DNA of 64,000 bases from CAZYFH01 sp965197395 (lineage in GTDB: Bacteria > Acidobacteriota > Vicinamibacteria > Vicinamibacterales > UBA8438): positions 124,001 through 188,000 of the forward strand of contig OZ240205.1 in the NCBI GenBank assembly GCA_965197395.1. The letters run 5' to 3'. Positions 21,447 to 30,703 of this stretch are shown here, piece by piece. Under the pieces are notes generated by a model. It had not been told where the DNA came from. It saw only the letters and a list, made by a program, of their open reading frames with translations, and did not search any database. Within the stretch, counting starts at the first letter, position 1. Each line of letters opens with the position of its first letter. A program made the position numbers and the translations under genes.

Positions 21447-22214
21447 TCAAGCGGCGCGCGGTGGCCCTTCGCGCCGGGCGCCGAGCGAGGAATACGCCAG
21501 CCAGCCCAGCGGGAGCGCCACGAGCAGATAGGTAAAGTACCGGCCGTAGCGGCCGTCCGGGCCATACGGTTCAGTCGCCCAATGCAGCGTCTCGCTATAG
21601 GGGAAGATGTTGGCCTCGGTCAGCTCGTGGAAACCGTAGACGAACAGCTGGATGACGAACACGAGCAGGAAGATGGCCGTGACCTGGAAGAACTGCCCCA
21701 GGTTGACACGGTGGCCGTACCGCGCCCAGAGCAGCGCGACACCTGCGGCACACAGGATGCCGGCGACCGCCCCACCGATGAGCGCCGCGGATCTCACCTG
21801 GAACAGCAGCGCGTTCATCATGAGCGCCGTTTCCATGCCCTCGCGCGTGATCATGAGCAGCGTGAAGCCAAACACGCCGAGGAAGGCGCCGGTGCCCGCC
21901 CGAAGCGTCGATGCACGTAGCTTGCCCTCGATGTCCGCCTTCATGCGCCGCCCGGCACGCCACATGTGCACGGTCAGCGACGCCACCATGATTGCCGCCA
22001 CCATCGCAAGCACGCCTTCCCACAGCGCCTGATTCGCCGCTCGAGCGAAGGCCACGCCCGCGATCACGCTGAGCACGATCGACACGCCGATGCCCCAGTG
22101 CACGGCCGGGACGAGACGGTCGTTCCCGCTCTTGCGGAGATACGCCAAGCTGATGGCGATGATGAGGAACGCCTCGAGACCTTCGCGCAGCGTGATGACA
22201 AAGGATTGGAGCAT
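21447..22214 (-). CDS. FTR1-family iron permease
   Basis: 255 residues with seven hydrophobic helices. The two REGLE-type iron-passage motifs are TLREGLEAFLI (~8-18, helix 1) and ITREGMETAL (~123-132, helix 4). The family moves iron across the inner membrane, with ferrous oxidation by a partner (EfeO/EfeB or a multicopper oxidase); no partner gene is next to it. The promoter region carries a Fur-like box. It is convergent with the gamma-glutamyltransferase gene, with only 7 bases between the stops. Confidence 0.9.
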   Translation of the reverse strand: MLQSFVITLREGLEAFLIIAISLAYLRKSGNDRLVPAVHWGIGVSIVLSVIAGVAFARAANQALWEGVLAMVAAIMVASLTVHMWRAGRRMKADIEGKLRASTLRAGTGAFLGVFGFTLLMITREGMETALMMNALLFQVRSAALIGGAVAGILCAAGVALLWARYGHRVNLGQFFQVTAIFLLVFVIQLFVYGFHELTEANIFPYSETLHWATEPYGPDGRYGRYFTYLLVALPLGWLAYSSLGARREGPPRAA

Positions 22215-22227
22215 GGCAGCGGCTCGC

Positions 22228-22247
22228 GATAATGAGATCGATTCTCA
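22228..22247 (-). promoter_or_regulatory. Fur-like operator upstream of the iron permease
   Basis: GATAATGAGATCGATTCTCA, 14 bases ahead of the permease start, contains the palindrome TGAGA-n5-TCTCA and matches the Fur consensus (GATAAT followed by a diverged inverted half). Its position between the start codon and a possible promoter (TTGTCG, 18 bases, TAAAAC on the minus strand) fits iron-dependent repression. Confidence 0.65.
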
Positions 22248-22315
22248 GTTTTAGGCAGTCCAGTCTATCCCCGACAAATTTGGTCGGTCAAGAGGGCGCC
22301 GCTGGCCAGCGCGCC

Positions 22316-23362
22316 TCAGATCAGGAACCCGTCCTTCAGGGCGTCGTCGTCATCGATCGCGAACACGTGCTCACCGGTGATCCACGCGCTGCCCTCGATC
22401 CGCGGAATCACCGCGGCGTACTCGCCGACCGTGGTGCGCGCATCCACGGTCCCACTGAACTGTGTGCCGATGATGCTCTCGTTCACGAACGGGCGCTCGT
22501 CGGACAACAGACCCATCGCGTCGAGTACGGCCATCACAGCTGACGTACCGGTGCCACAGGGCGACCGATCGACTTGCCCATCTCGAAACACAGTCACGTT
22601 TCGCAGATCAGCGCCCTCGCGGTCCGGAACCCCCGTGAACATCGTTCCATACACACCAGTCAGGCCGCCATCGACCGGGTGCACGACCGTTACCGCCCGC
22701 TCGACCGATTTCCGGATCTGCGACGCCAGCGCCCGCAGATCCGGCAACCGCTCGCCTCGAATCGGAATACCCGCCGCCTCGGCGTCGAGGATCGCATAGA
22801 AGGCTCCGCCGAAGGCGACGTCCACCTTGAGGGCCCGGGTCCCGACGTCGATGGACAGACCTGGAGTCAGCACGAAGGATGGGATGCCGCTGTAGGACAC
22901 GCGGTCGACGCGGAGTCGTTGCCCGCTGCGACGTCGGTCCCTCGCCGCGACGGTGCGCACGGTGGCGCGTGCCCGCACCGTGCCGGCCGGCGTGTCAAAG
23001 ACAAGGTCGCCGGCCGCGTCCGACGGGTGCATCATGCCGTGTTCGAGGGCAACGGTCACGATCGCGATGATGCCGTGGCCGCACATCGAGCTGTATCCGG
23101 CGTTGTGCATGAAGAGGATGCCCGCCTGCGCGGTGGGGCTCACCGGTTCGGTCAGCACGGCGCCGTACATGTCGGCGTGCCCCCTCGGCTCCCGCATCAA
23201 GGCTCGGCGCACTCGGTCCCGGCGCCGACGCACCCACGCCTGCTTCTCCTGCATCGTGGCTCCGGGCGGCGTGGGGAACCCATCGACGATGAGCCGCAGC
23301 GGCTCACCGGCGGCGTGGGCGTCGATGGTCTTGATACGACGGATCATGTGGGGAGGGCCCAC
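22316..23362 (-). CDS. Proline racemase / 4-hydroxyproline epimerase family
   Basis: 348 residues of the PrdF-like fold. Both catalytic cysteines are present: the first in SSMCGHG (~residue 95-101) and the second in SPCGTGTSA (~263-271). Members with Thr instead of the second Cys are dehydratases, so this one should be a racemase or epimerase. The His of DAHAAGEP near the start and the Asp preceding SPCGTG also match. A GTG start at 23362 has an AAGGA site five bases upstream; ATG 23347 (MIRRIKTIDAH) is the start expected by homology. Proline and hydroxyproline substrates cannot be separated here, and no degradation genes adjoin it. Confidence 0.87.
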   Translation of the reverse strand: MGPPHMIRRIKTIDAHAAGEPLRLIVDGFPTPPGATMQEKQAWVRRRRDRVRRALMREPRGHADMYGAVLTEPVSPTAQAGILFMHNAGYSSMCGHGIIAIVTVALEHGMMHPSDAAGDLVFDTPAGTVRARATVRTVAARDRRRSGQRLRVDRVSYSGIPSFVLTPGLSIDVGTRALKVDVAFGGAFYAILDAEAAGIPIRGERLPDLRALASQIRKSVERAVTVVHPVDGGLTGVYGTMFTGVPDREGADLRNVTVFRDGQVDRSPCGTGTSAVMAVLDAMGLLSDERPFVNESIIGTQFSGTVDARTTVGEYAAVIPRIEGSAWITGEHVFAIDDDDALKDGFLI

Positions 23363-23497
23363 CTACGTCCTTCGGTTGGCGCCTCAGCCTACACCGGCGC
23401 GACTCGCGGCGGTCGCAACGCCGCAACCTGGGACCCGGGACCTCGGCACTCCGGACCCCGCCCCCGGACTCCGATCTCGGTCTATGATGAGCCCCCG

Positions 23498-24694
23498 ATG
23501 ACGCGACGCGTCGTGCCTGGGTTGCTCGCGTTCGCGCTCCTCACGGCGCCGCTAGGAGCGCAACAGGCCATGGATCCCCTCGTCGCGGAGGGATTCGATC
23601 TCGCGTACAACCTCGACCACGAGCCCGCCGTCGCGAAGCTTCGTCAGGCGATCGCCGAGCGTCCGGACGACCCAGCCCCTTATCGGGGCACCGCGGCGAT
23701 CGCCTGGCTGCGGATCCTGTACCTCCGCGGGGGGATCCTCGTCGACAACTACATGACGGGATCCGTCACCCGTCCGGGCGGCAGGCTCGAGAAGCCACCG
23801 CCGGAGCTCGACGAGCTGTTCCACACCCACCTTGCGCGCGCCGTGGAACTGTCGGAGGACTATGTGCGGCGCGCGCCTGACGATGCCAACGCGCACTACG
23901 AGCTTGGCGCGTCGGTCGCGCTCGCGGCGTCCTACCGCGCATCGATAGAGGGAGAACCGCTACGGGCGCTGCGTGATGCGAAGCGCGCGTACGAGGCGCA
24001 CGAAACAGTGCTGGAGCTCGACCCGAGCCGGAAGGACGCCCAACTCACGCTCGGGGTCTATCGCTATATCGTCTCCTTGCTTCCGCGCGCCTTCCGCATG
24101 ATGGCGTATCTGGTCGGCTTCGACGGCGGCAAGCCGGAGGCCATTCGCCTGCTGGAAGAGGCGGCGGCGTACCCGAGCGAGGCGCAGGCCGAGGCCAAGT
24201 TCGCGCTCGTGCTCCTCTACAACCGGGAAAGGAATTACGCCCGCGCGCAGCGCGTGATAGCCGACCTGAAGCGCCGCTACCCGCGCAACCGGCTCGTCTG
24301 GCTCGAGTCGGCGGCGACGTGGCTTCGCGATGACCGACCGCTCATGGCCGAGTTGACGCTGGTCCCGGGCTTTCGAAAGCTCGAAGCCGATGACCGAGAT
24401 CGGATGTTCGGCGAACAGGCGGTCTGGCGACTGAAACGTGGGACAGCGCGCGTCGCGGTCGGGCGGCCGGCCGAAGCCGCCACGGACCTCCGCGCGGCTG
24501 TTGACGCAGAAAGCCGGCGTTGGGTGACGGGACGGGCCCACCTCGAACTTGGCAAGATCGCAGACCTCGGCGGGGACCGCGCCGGTGCGCGCGAGGCGTA
24601 CGACCGCAGCCGTAGGCTGTGCGATGACGCCCGGGACCGGGCTTGCGTAACCGCGGCCAAAGCGCTCCGAGACCACCCGTATGCCGGTCCCTGA
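23498..24694 (+). CDS. Secreted TPR-repeat protein
   Basis: 398 residues. The signal peptide MTRRVVPGLLAFALLTAPLGAQ is followed by helical TPR-like repeats: the first near EGFDLAYNLDHEPAVAKL, others around ALRDAKRAYEAHETVLELD and RNYARAQRVIADLKRRY, the last at KIADLGGDRAGAREAYDRS. The family is common in Acidobacteria and has no assigned function; such proteins usually act as scaffolds in the periplasm. The open frame extends far upstream to 22574, antisense to the racemase; the ATG at 23498 is chosen because the signal peptide starts there. Confidence 0.75.
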   Translation: MTRRVVPGLLAFALLTAPLGAQQAMDPLVAEGFDLAYNLDHEPAVAKLRQAIAERPDDPAPYRGTAAIAWLRILYLRGGILVDNYMTGSVTRPGGRLEKPPPELDELFHTHLARAVELSEDYVRRAPDDANAHYELGASVALAASYRASIEGEPLRALRDAKRAYEAHETVLELDPSRKDAQLTLGVYRYIVSLLPRAFRMMAYLVGFDGGKPEAIRLLEEAAAYPSEAQAEAKFALVLLYNRERNYARAQRVIADLKRRYPRNRLVWLESAATWLRDDRPLMAELTLVPGFRKLEADDRDRMFGEQAVWRLKRGTARVAVGRPAEAATDLRAAVDAESRRWVTGRAHLELGKIADLGGDRAGAREAYDRSRRLCDDARDRACVTAAKALRDHPYAGP

Positions 24695-24762
24695 GCCCGC
24701 GGTGATAGTCCCGCGCCGCGGGAACTTCGCCGACTGCGGGCTCGTCAGAATCGACAGTGGCC

Positions 24763-25251
24763 ATGAAAACCTGGGTCGGCGTGACGATCGGCATCGTGGC
24801 GTTTGTCGGGGTGTGTGTGCTTGCGGTCGGCGGTGCAGGTGTCTACGTGTTTTTCCAGCACGTCGACATCGATGACGCGTCCGCCGCCGATGCCGATCGG
24901 AGCTTCGATGAAGCTCGGGCGCGATTCGCCGGACAGACGCCGCTGTTGAGCCTTGCCGATCACGAATGGTCGGTGAACCGTCGCCCCTCGAGCGCGGACG
25001 CGAAGCCCCGGACGCTCCGCGTCATGGCGTGGGAGACCAGCGACGAGCGACTGGTCAGCCTCAGCATTCCGTTCTGGCTGCTGCGGCTGGGGGACGAAGA
25101 CGCCGTCGACCTCAACTTCAACGATCTCGACGACGAGGCCGCGCTGCGCGACCTCGACCTCACCGTCGCCGACCTCGACCGGCACGGCCCCGGCCTGATC
25201 ATCGACTACGACGCGCCGCGCGACGGCCGCGTCCTGGTCTGGGCGGAGTGA
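24763..25251 (+). CDS. Small membrane-anchored hypothetical protein
   Basis: 162 residues. A single N-terminal transmembrane segment, KTWVGVTIGIVAFVGVCVLA (~2-21), is followed by a soluble acidic domain with HEWSVNRRP and many Asp/Leu repeats. The family is not recognised. ATG 24763 is preferred; a GTG two codons upstream is possible. It stands alone between two TPR-protein genes. Confidence 0.55.
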   Translation: MKTWVGVTIGIVAFVGVCVLAVGGAGVYVFFQHVDIDDASAADADRSFDEARARFAGQTPLLSLADHEWSVNRRPSSADAKPRTLRVMAWETSDERLVSLSIPFWLLRLGDEDAVDLNFNDLDDEAALRDLDLTVADLDRHGPGLIIDYDAPRDGRVLVWAE

Positions 25252-25427
25252 CCGCTCCCCACGGGTAGTCGCTGCCACCCCTCCCCTGCCGGGTCGGCTG
25301 ACGATCACAGTGCCCCGGGGGGCAGACCCGAGTGTAGATCTGCCGGTCGACGTCGTCTAAACTCTGTCGGGGCTTCGCCGGACCCCACGCGGCCGCTCCC
25401 GCGGGAACCGCACATTTGAGTCGATAG

Positions 25428-26615
25428 ATGAGCTCGTCACCGTCATCCCCACAAGGACGAAAGATCGATCGCGACGACCTACGCCAGCGGCGCGAGGAAA
25501 AGCTCGCCGGCTTCCTCGCAACCGCGACCCGTGCGCTCGAGGGGACAAAGGAGTACGAGCGAGCGCAGGACGCACTCGACCAGGCGACCCTGCTCAATCC
25601 AGACGACAGCCGCGTGCTCGCGCTCTGGGAGCGCATGGATGCAGCGCGCCCCGCATGGGGTGATGCGCTCCTGCGCGACGCGCGGCGACAGGTGAAGGAT
25701 CGATCGCTGGAGTCGGCGGCGCAACTCGTCGATCAGGCCATTGAGGTCATGCCGGACTCGGACGCCGCCGTCCAGCTCCGCGACGAGGTCCGCAAGCGGC
25801 TGCGCGCGGCTGGCCAGGCGCGGACCGTGTGGCGAGTCGCGGCCAGTGCCGCAGTCGGTACCCTGTTCGTCGCGACCGCCGCCCTCACGCTGCTCCGCTC
25901 GCCGGACCCGTCCGCGGCGGTGCGCCCGACGCTGGAGGGCGCTGAGGGGGCGATGGACGCGGGGCGCTACCAGCAGGCCGTGGCGTTGTACTCGGAGGCG
26001 CTCCGCGTGGATCCGGAGAACGCCGCCGCGGCGTCCGGCGTCTCGGACGCAGCGGCGGCTCTGGAAGCGGAGCGGCGGGAGACGATTGAGGCGTTGACCG
26101 CGCGGGCCCGAGAGGCGAATCAGTCGTTCGCCACGGTGCAGGGCCAGGTGCGCGCCGACCTGGGCCTTGGGGAGGCCAATACCGAAGGCCCAACCGACGC
26201 GGACGCCACTGACGTCGCGCCCGAGGGAGAGCCAGACTCGGCGACCACGGCCGTTCCCGTGCCGCCGGCACCCACGAACGCCGCACCAACCCGTCCCGCA
26301 CCGGTCGAGGTTGCCCGACGCGACGGATCGGCTGCAGCTCAGGCGTCCGCCCCGACCGTCGTCGCGCGGTTGTGCAACGAAGGCTCCGCCTGCGGCATGC
26401 TCACCTTGCGCGTCGAGCCGGCCGCCACGATCCTGTTCAACGGCGTCGCAGTGGGCACAGGCGCCCAGGGGGTGCTCAGGCTCCCCGCGGGCCGCCACCA
26501 GATCCGCCTGGAGTCCGAGGGGTATCAGTTCCGGCGAATGGTCAACATCGCCGGCGACGCGCCCGCGACACTGGAGGTCGACCTCGAGGACGAAGGGCTG
26601 CCGTTGAGTCAGTAG
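25428..26615 (+). CDS. TPR-PEGA single-pass membrane protein
   Basis: 395 residues. A cytoplasmic N-terminal part (1-130) has TPR-like helices (RAQDALDQATLLNPDD). One transmembrane helix follows at ~137-155 (VAASAAVGTLFVATAALTLL). The outer part has another TPR (YQQAVALYSEALRVDPEN), a Pro/Ala/Thr-rich linker (~250-305) and a C-terminal PEGA-like beta domain (LRVEPAATILFNGVAVG ... YQFRRMVNIAG). PEGA domains bind surface layers or carry protein contacts. The next gene begins 8 bases downstream with an AGGAG site, so the two form an operon. Confidence 0.75.
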   Translation: MSSSPSSPQGRKIDRDDLRQRREEKLAGFLATATRALEGTKEYERAQDALDQATLLNPDDSRVLALWERMDAARPAWGDALLRDARRQVKDRSLESAAQLVDQAIEVMPDSDAAVQLRDEVRKRLRAAGQARTVWRVAASAAVGTLFVATAALTLLRSPDPSAAVRPTLEGAEGAMDAGRYQQAVALYSEALRVDPENAAAASGVSDAAAALEAERRETIEALTARAREANQSFATVQGQVRADLGLGEANTEGPTDADATDVAPEGEPDSATTAVPVPPAPTNAAPTRPAPVEVARRDGSAAAQASAPTVVARLCNEGSACGMLTLRVEPAATILFNGVAVGTGAQGVLRLPAGRHQIRLESEGYQFRRMVNIAGDAPATLEVDLEDEGLPLSQ

Positions 26616-26623
26616 GAGAACCC

Positions 26624-28531
26624 ATGCGTGCGACCAGTGCGCTCTGCGCGCTCGTGTTGACCGTCTGCGGCGGCGCCGTGTCCCTCGGTCAACCGAGCCA
26701 ACCGACGGACGGGCTCGCTGTCGGTGTCCAGTTCATCGAGGAAGGCGATTTCGAGGCCGCTGCCGAGATCCTGGACGCCGTGACGTTCCTCTTGGATGGC
26801 GAGTCCGATAGCCGTTCGGAGCTGGCCCGCGCCTATCTGTATCTCGGGTGGGCACTCCTGTATACCGCCGATGAGGCGGACGCGACCGCGCGCTTCCACG
26901 ACGCGCGCCAGCAGGACCCGCAGTTCGTGCCAACGTCGGCCCAGTTTCCGAGGCGTGTGATTCGTCTCTGGGAGGCCGCCGGGAGCGGTGGTGCCGCGCG
27001 ACCGACGGCGGCGCCGCGGCCCGCGGCCGTCGCCGTGGCGGACGCCAGCGATGTTCCGCCCGAGAACCGTGACGCGCCAATTGACCCGTCGGTCTGGCTC
27101 TCGAGCAGCGCTGATCGTCTCCGTCTGCAGCTCGCGCTCGCGCGACCGGAGGAGCAGTGCCCTGGTGAGATGCAGGTGGACGGGTCGCGAAGGCTGTTCG
27201 CGTGGAACCCCTCAGACCCCGGAACGGGGTGCCCGACGGCGCTCCAGATACCCTTCGATGACATCGAGTCCGTGGGCGCCGCCAGAGAGGGCGGATTCGT
27301 CGTCCACCTGAGCTCCGGCGATGTGACGCGACTGGTGTTCATCCCCGAGCCGTACGGCGGCTGGTTCGAACGCGGCTCGGACGGCCGCAGCCACCTGGAT
27401 CTCCCGGGCGAGGAGACGGTCGCGACCCGCCTGGCGGTGCGAGAGCTCCTCACCGCCCTGGGTCGACCGCCGGCGAGTACGTGGTCCTACTACGGGACGC
27501 CTGTGGATATCGACGCAGCCGAGCTCCTCGACATACCGTCCGCGTACGACGGCCGTGCGGTGATGACGCGCGGACGATTCGCCACGGCGGTCACCGCAAC
27601 CACGCGGACGTATTCGCTGGTCGCGCAGGACGCGGTAATTGACCTGACCCCGACCCCAGAGAGCCGGGCGTTGATTGACGCGAACGTCGCGACCCTGGAC
27701 GGCGCCGCGCTCACCGTCACCGGCGTGTTTCGACGTCGACCCGCCGCCGCGACAGAGGGAAACGACCCGTCCCCGATGTACTCGATCTCGTTCTGGAGCG
27801 CATCGTCCGAGGTGTTGGCCTCCACGAACCGCGAGTCACGCACGCTGTCGGACCTGTTCGCCATGACGGCGGTCCCGACCGATGAGCCGGTCGACGTGAT
27901 CGGTCAGTTTCGCGGGAGCAATCTTTTCGGCGACCTACCGCCGCGCACGCGATCGAGCGGGGGCGTCTATGATTGGGTCCTCCGGGATGGCGACGCTGCC
28001 ATCTGGATCACCGGCTTGAGACCCGAAGGCGACGGATGGGGTCTCGACCTACGGAACAAGCGCGACACGTCCACATGGATGCGTGTGCGCGGTCGCCTGC
28101 GCGAGGATGACGGGACGTATTACCTGCTCGCGTCGAACGTGGCGCCGGCCGAGCCTCTATCGTCCCAAACGGCCGCGTCCCCGGGCCCCCTAGGCTGGGG
28201 CACGCTGCCACCCGACGTCCAGTTCACGCTACCGATTGCGTTCGAGGGAGCCCAACCGGACAGCCAGTTCGTGATTCAGTTCACGAAGCCGATTGATCCG
28301 GCCACGTTCGAAGGCAACGTCGTCTTGCGCTATGCGGATGCGTCCAGCGACGCGGGCTTCACGACCGTGAGCGTCGAGTACTCGGAGGAGCGGCGCACGC
28401 TTCACGTCGATCCAGGCACCGCGCTCGAACGCGGGCGGCAATTCGAGATCCTGTTGCGGCCGGGAATCACGGATGTCAGCGGCATGACCCTGGAGGAGGC
28501 CGCGAGGCTGACCTGGCGGGTGGGCGGATGA
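26624..28531 (+). CDS. Secreted TPR/Ig-like repeat protein
   Basis: 635 residues. The signal peptide MRATSALCALVLTVCGGAVS is followed by a TPR-like start (GDFEAAAEILDAV, YLYLGWALLYTADEADATARF), a middle region with several beta-rich segments, and a C-terminal Ig-like (Big_5-type) domain around FVIQFTKPIDPATFEGNV and GITDVSGMTLEEA. The ATG at 26624 has a TAGGAG six bases upstream. It is in an operon with the PEGA protein. Function unknown; probably a periplasmic or surface scaffold. Confidence 0.72.
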   Translation: MRATSALCALVLTVCGGAVSLGQPSQPTDGLAVGVQFIEEGDFEAAAEILDAVTFLLDGESDSRSELARAYLYLGWALLYTADEADATARFHDARQQDPQFVPTSAQFPRRVIRLWEAAGSGGAARPTAAPRPAAVAVADASDVPPENRDAPIDPSVWLSSSADRLRLQLALARPEEQCPGEMQVDGSRRLFAWNPSDPGTGCPTALQIPFDDIESVGAAREGGFVVHLSSGDVTRLVFIPEPYGGWFERGSDGRSHLDLPGEETVATRLAVRELLTALGRPPASTWSYYGTPVDIDAAELLDIPSAYDGRAVMTRGRFATAVTATTRTYSLVAQDAVIDLTPTPESRALIDANVATLDGAALTVTGVFRRRPAAATEGNDPSPMYSISFWSASSEVLASTNRESRTLSDLFAMTAVPTDEPVDVIGQFRGSNLFGDLPPRTRSSGGVYDWVLRDGDAAIWITGLRPEGDGWGLDLRNKRDTSTWMRVRGRLREDDGTYYLLASNVAPAEPLSSQTAASPGPLGWGTLPPDVQFTLPIAFEGAQPDSQFVIQFTKPIDPATFEGNVVLRYADASSDAGFTTVSVEYSEERRTLHVDPGTALERGRQFEILLRPGITDVSGMTLEEAARLTWRVGG

Positions 28532-28579
28532 TGATGGAGCCCCGTCTCGCAGGCCGGCATCAGTAGCGCCGGCCGCGGC

Positions 28580-28731
28580 GCGCCCGCGGGGGCTCGGGGC
28601 GAAGCCCCGTCTCGTGAGGCCGTTCTGCGCCGAGGGCGGCCACGGCGCGCACAGCGCGCCGCGCGGGCGCGGAGTGGGGCTCTCGGGGTCCCCGCGGAGC
28701 GCCCGCGGGGGCTCGGGGCGAAGCCCCGTCT
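28580..28731. repeat. Pair of identical 33-bp direct repeats with internal hairpins
   Basis: The same 33 bases occur at 28580-28612 and 28699-28731. Each contains the hairpin CGGGGC-GAA-GCCCCG preceded by GCGCCCGCGGGGG. They fill the 200-bp gap between convergent genes and end right at the stop codon of the VWFA gene. They look like REP-type palindromic units that also serve as bidirectional terminators. Confidence 0.7.
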
Positions 28732-28732
28732 A

Positions 28733-29668
28733 TTAAAGCCCCGCGTAGTAGCCCTCGCGGTGCCGGATCTGCAGCTCGGGCCGATCACGCACGTTCACTT
28801 CGATCCGCCGCCATCTGCCGTCCCGAGTCACGTTGTCCGACACATACGCGAAGCCGTACTGGTGGCGTAGCTCCTCGGCCACCTCCGAGAACGCCGACTG
28901 GAGATCGTCGAACGACTCCGGCTGGATGACGCGGCCACCCGTCGCACGGCTCAGCGCCCCAAGCAGCGCCGCGCCCCTCGCCGCCTGGGCCCCGGCGGCA
29001 AGCCGTACACTGAGATTCTGACCGAGGCCAACCGAGTAGACGCTCGCTCGACTGCGACGCGCTTCGGACAAGACGACATCCTCGTCGACGAACGAGGTCG
29101 AGTCGACCCCATCGGACAACAACACGATGGCGCGGCGCCGCGATTCATCTCGTTCCTGACGGGCCTGCGCTTCGATCTCGCGGAGTGCGCGATAGGCGGC
29201 GTTCAGGACAGCAGTACCACCGGCACTCGAGAAGCTGTCAATCGCGGCTTCGAGCGCATCGCGGCGGTCGCTGAAGTCCTCGAGGACCGACACGCGATCG
29301 TTGAACTGGACGATCTGGACGAAGTCATCCGGCCCGAGGGTGCGCAGGAGCTCCCGGACCGCCAGACGAACCGTGGGGAGGCGAGTTTGCATCGATACCG
29401 ACCCGTCGACCAGCACGGCGAACGTGATTGGACTGTCGGGTGCATTGAAGATCTGAATCTGCTGCTCGACGCCGTCTTCCAGCACCTGAAAATCTGCGGG
29501 GTCGAGCCCGGCCACGTAGAGGTTCGCCGGATCGGTCACGACCGCGCTCAGCCGGACCATGTCGAAGATGACCGCCTGCCGCGACCGCTGCTGGGCGGAG
29601 ACGCTCAGCCAGAGCACCGCCACGATCGCGGTAGCCCCGGCTATCGACGCGATCAAGCGCTTTCCCAC
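28733..29668 (-). CDS. Secreted VWFA-domain protein (acidobacterial type)
   Basis: About 311 residues from GTG 29668. A signal peptide (GKRLIASIAGATAIVAVLWL) is followed by the short beta domain (DMVRLSAVVTDPANLYVAGL) and a VWA domain with the MIDAS variant DGSVS and later LLSDGVDSTS. It ends in LQIRHREGYYAGL. It overlaps nothing but starts six bases after the stop of the TonB-like gene, so the two are one transcript. A longer frame up to 29755 lies within the upstream gene and lacks a signal peptide. Confidence 0.83.
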   Translation of the reverse strand: MGKRLIASIAGATAIVAVLWLSVSAQQRSRQAVIFDMVRLSAVVTDPANLYVAGLDPADFQVLEDGVEQQIQIFNAPDSPITFAVLVDGSVSMQTRLPTVRLAVRELLRTLGPDDFVQIVQFNDRVSVLEDFSDRRDALEAAIDSFSSAGGTAVLNAAYRALREIEAQARQERDESRRRAIVLLSDGVDSTSFVDEDVVLSEARRSRASVYSVGLGQNLSVRLAAGAQAARGAALLGALSRATGGRVIQPESFDDLQSAFSEVAEELRHQYGFAYVSDNVTRDGRWRRIEVNVRDRPELQIRHREGYYAGL

Positions 29669-29673
29669 GGCGA

Positions 29674-30690
29674 CTACCTGAAGTCGAACGTGATGGAGAC
29701 CGTGAAGATCGAAGGCACCCAGAACCCGTTGCGCCTTGCGGGGCGATATTCCCATTGCTGGACGGCGTCCCGGGCCGCCTGATTCAGCAACGGCAAGCCC
29801 TCGACGATGCTTGTTCGCTCGACCACGCCCTCGCTGTTGAGAACGACCTGCACGATGACGACGACGATGCCCTCAAAGCTCTGGTCGAACGCCGCCCGTG
29901 GGTAGAGCGGTGCCACCGCCCTGATGAGGAGAGGCAGCCGATCGGCCTCGACTTCCTGCCAGGGGCCTCGCCCGGACACCAGGCTGCTCGCGCGGCCCGA
30001 CGCTCCGGGCAATCCACGACGGCCTGATGACCGGGTGCGGCGAAGCGATACGCTCGAGGTGACCGCGCGCCGCCGGACGGGCTCGACGTCAAACGGGATT
30101 TGCGATAACGGGGTGGTGGCCGTGATGGGCGTCGGTTCGGGTTCCTCCTCGACCGTCTCCTCGGGCTCGTCCGGCTCGAGGGCGTCGGGAGGGACGGCAG
30201 CGCCCGCCATCGCGGCCGGGAGCTCCAGCAGCATCATCGGGGTCACTTCCACGGCCGGCACCACGCGTATCAGCGCGATCACCGCCGCGGCCACGATGAC
30301 GACATGGCCGGCGATGGACACGGCAACCGATAGCGCGCTCCCCGTGCGGCGGGGTGTACCGGCGAACGGCGTGCCGTTCGACCAGGAGGCCGGTCCCACG
30401 AACCCCCCGGGCGGACGTGACGGTTCTCTGCGGCCTCCAGGCGAGGACTGCGCTGTCTCCAAGATCGCCAGGAGCCGAGGGTCGTCGGGATCGAGAAGGC
30501 CGGCTTGCTCGGCAGCGCTCAGCGCGACGCCCGGAGCACCCCGCGCCAGTGCCTTCTCCGCGGCCAGGATGTGCTTCTGGATGGTAGTGTTCCGTCGTGC
30601 GACGAGGACATCTCGTCGACGCGGTGCACCGCCCGCAGGGTCATCAATCCGACCCAGTCCGGCGTGCCCGTGAAACTCGCTTGAAGTCAT
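29674..30690 (-). CDS. TonB C-terminal domain protein (energy transducer-like)
   Basis: About 338 residues. A cytoplasmic part carries a TPR-like helix pair (AAEKALARGAPGVALSAAEQ). A transmembrane helix sits at ~125-143 (SVAVSIAGHVVIVAAAVIAL), then an acidic-Pro linker (EPDEPEETVEEEPEPTP), and a TonB C-terminal fold near the end (PLYPRAAFDQSFEGIVVV, then QAARDAVQQWEYRPA). It may drive TonB receptors or, given its VWFA partner immediately downstream, act in another envelope function. ATG 30690 is preferred; the open frame extends to 30846. Confidence 0.8.
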   Translation of the reverse strand: MTSSEFHGHAGLGRIDDPAGGAPRRRDVLVARRNTTIQKHILAAEKALARGAPGVALSAAEQAGLLDPDDPRLLAILETAQSSPGGRREPSRPPGGFVGPASWSNGTPFAGTPRRTGSALSVAVSIAGHVVIVAAAVIALIRVVPAVEVTPMMLLELPAAMAGAAVPPDALEPDEPEETVEEEPEPTPITATTPLSQIPFDVEPVRRRAVTSSVSLRRTRSSGRRGLPGASGRASSLVSGRGPWQEVEADRLPLLIRAVAPLYPRAAFDQSFEGIVVVIVQVVLNSEGVVERTSIVEGLPLLNQAARDAVQQWEYRPARRNGFWVPSIFTVSITFDFR

Positions 30691-30703
30691 CGACTCTACA
30701 GAA

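Noticed and set aside
22574..23497. N-terminal extension of the TPR protein
   Set aside because: The extension is antisense to the proline racemase gene; a clean signal peptide begins at 23498.
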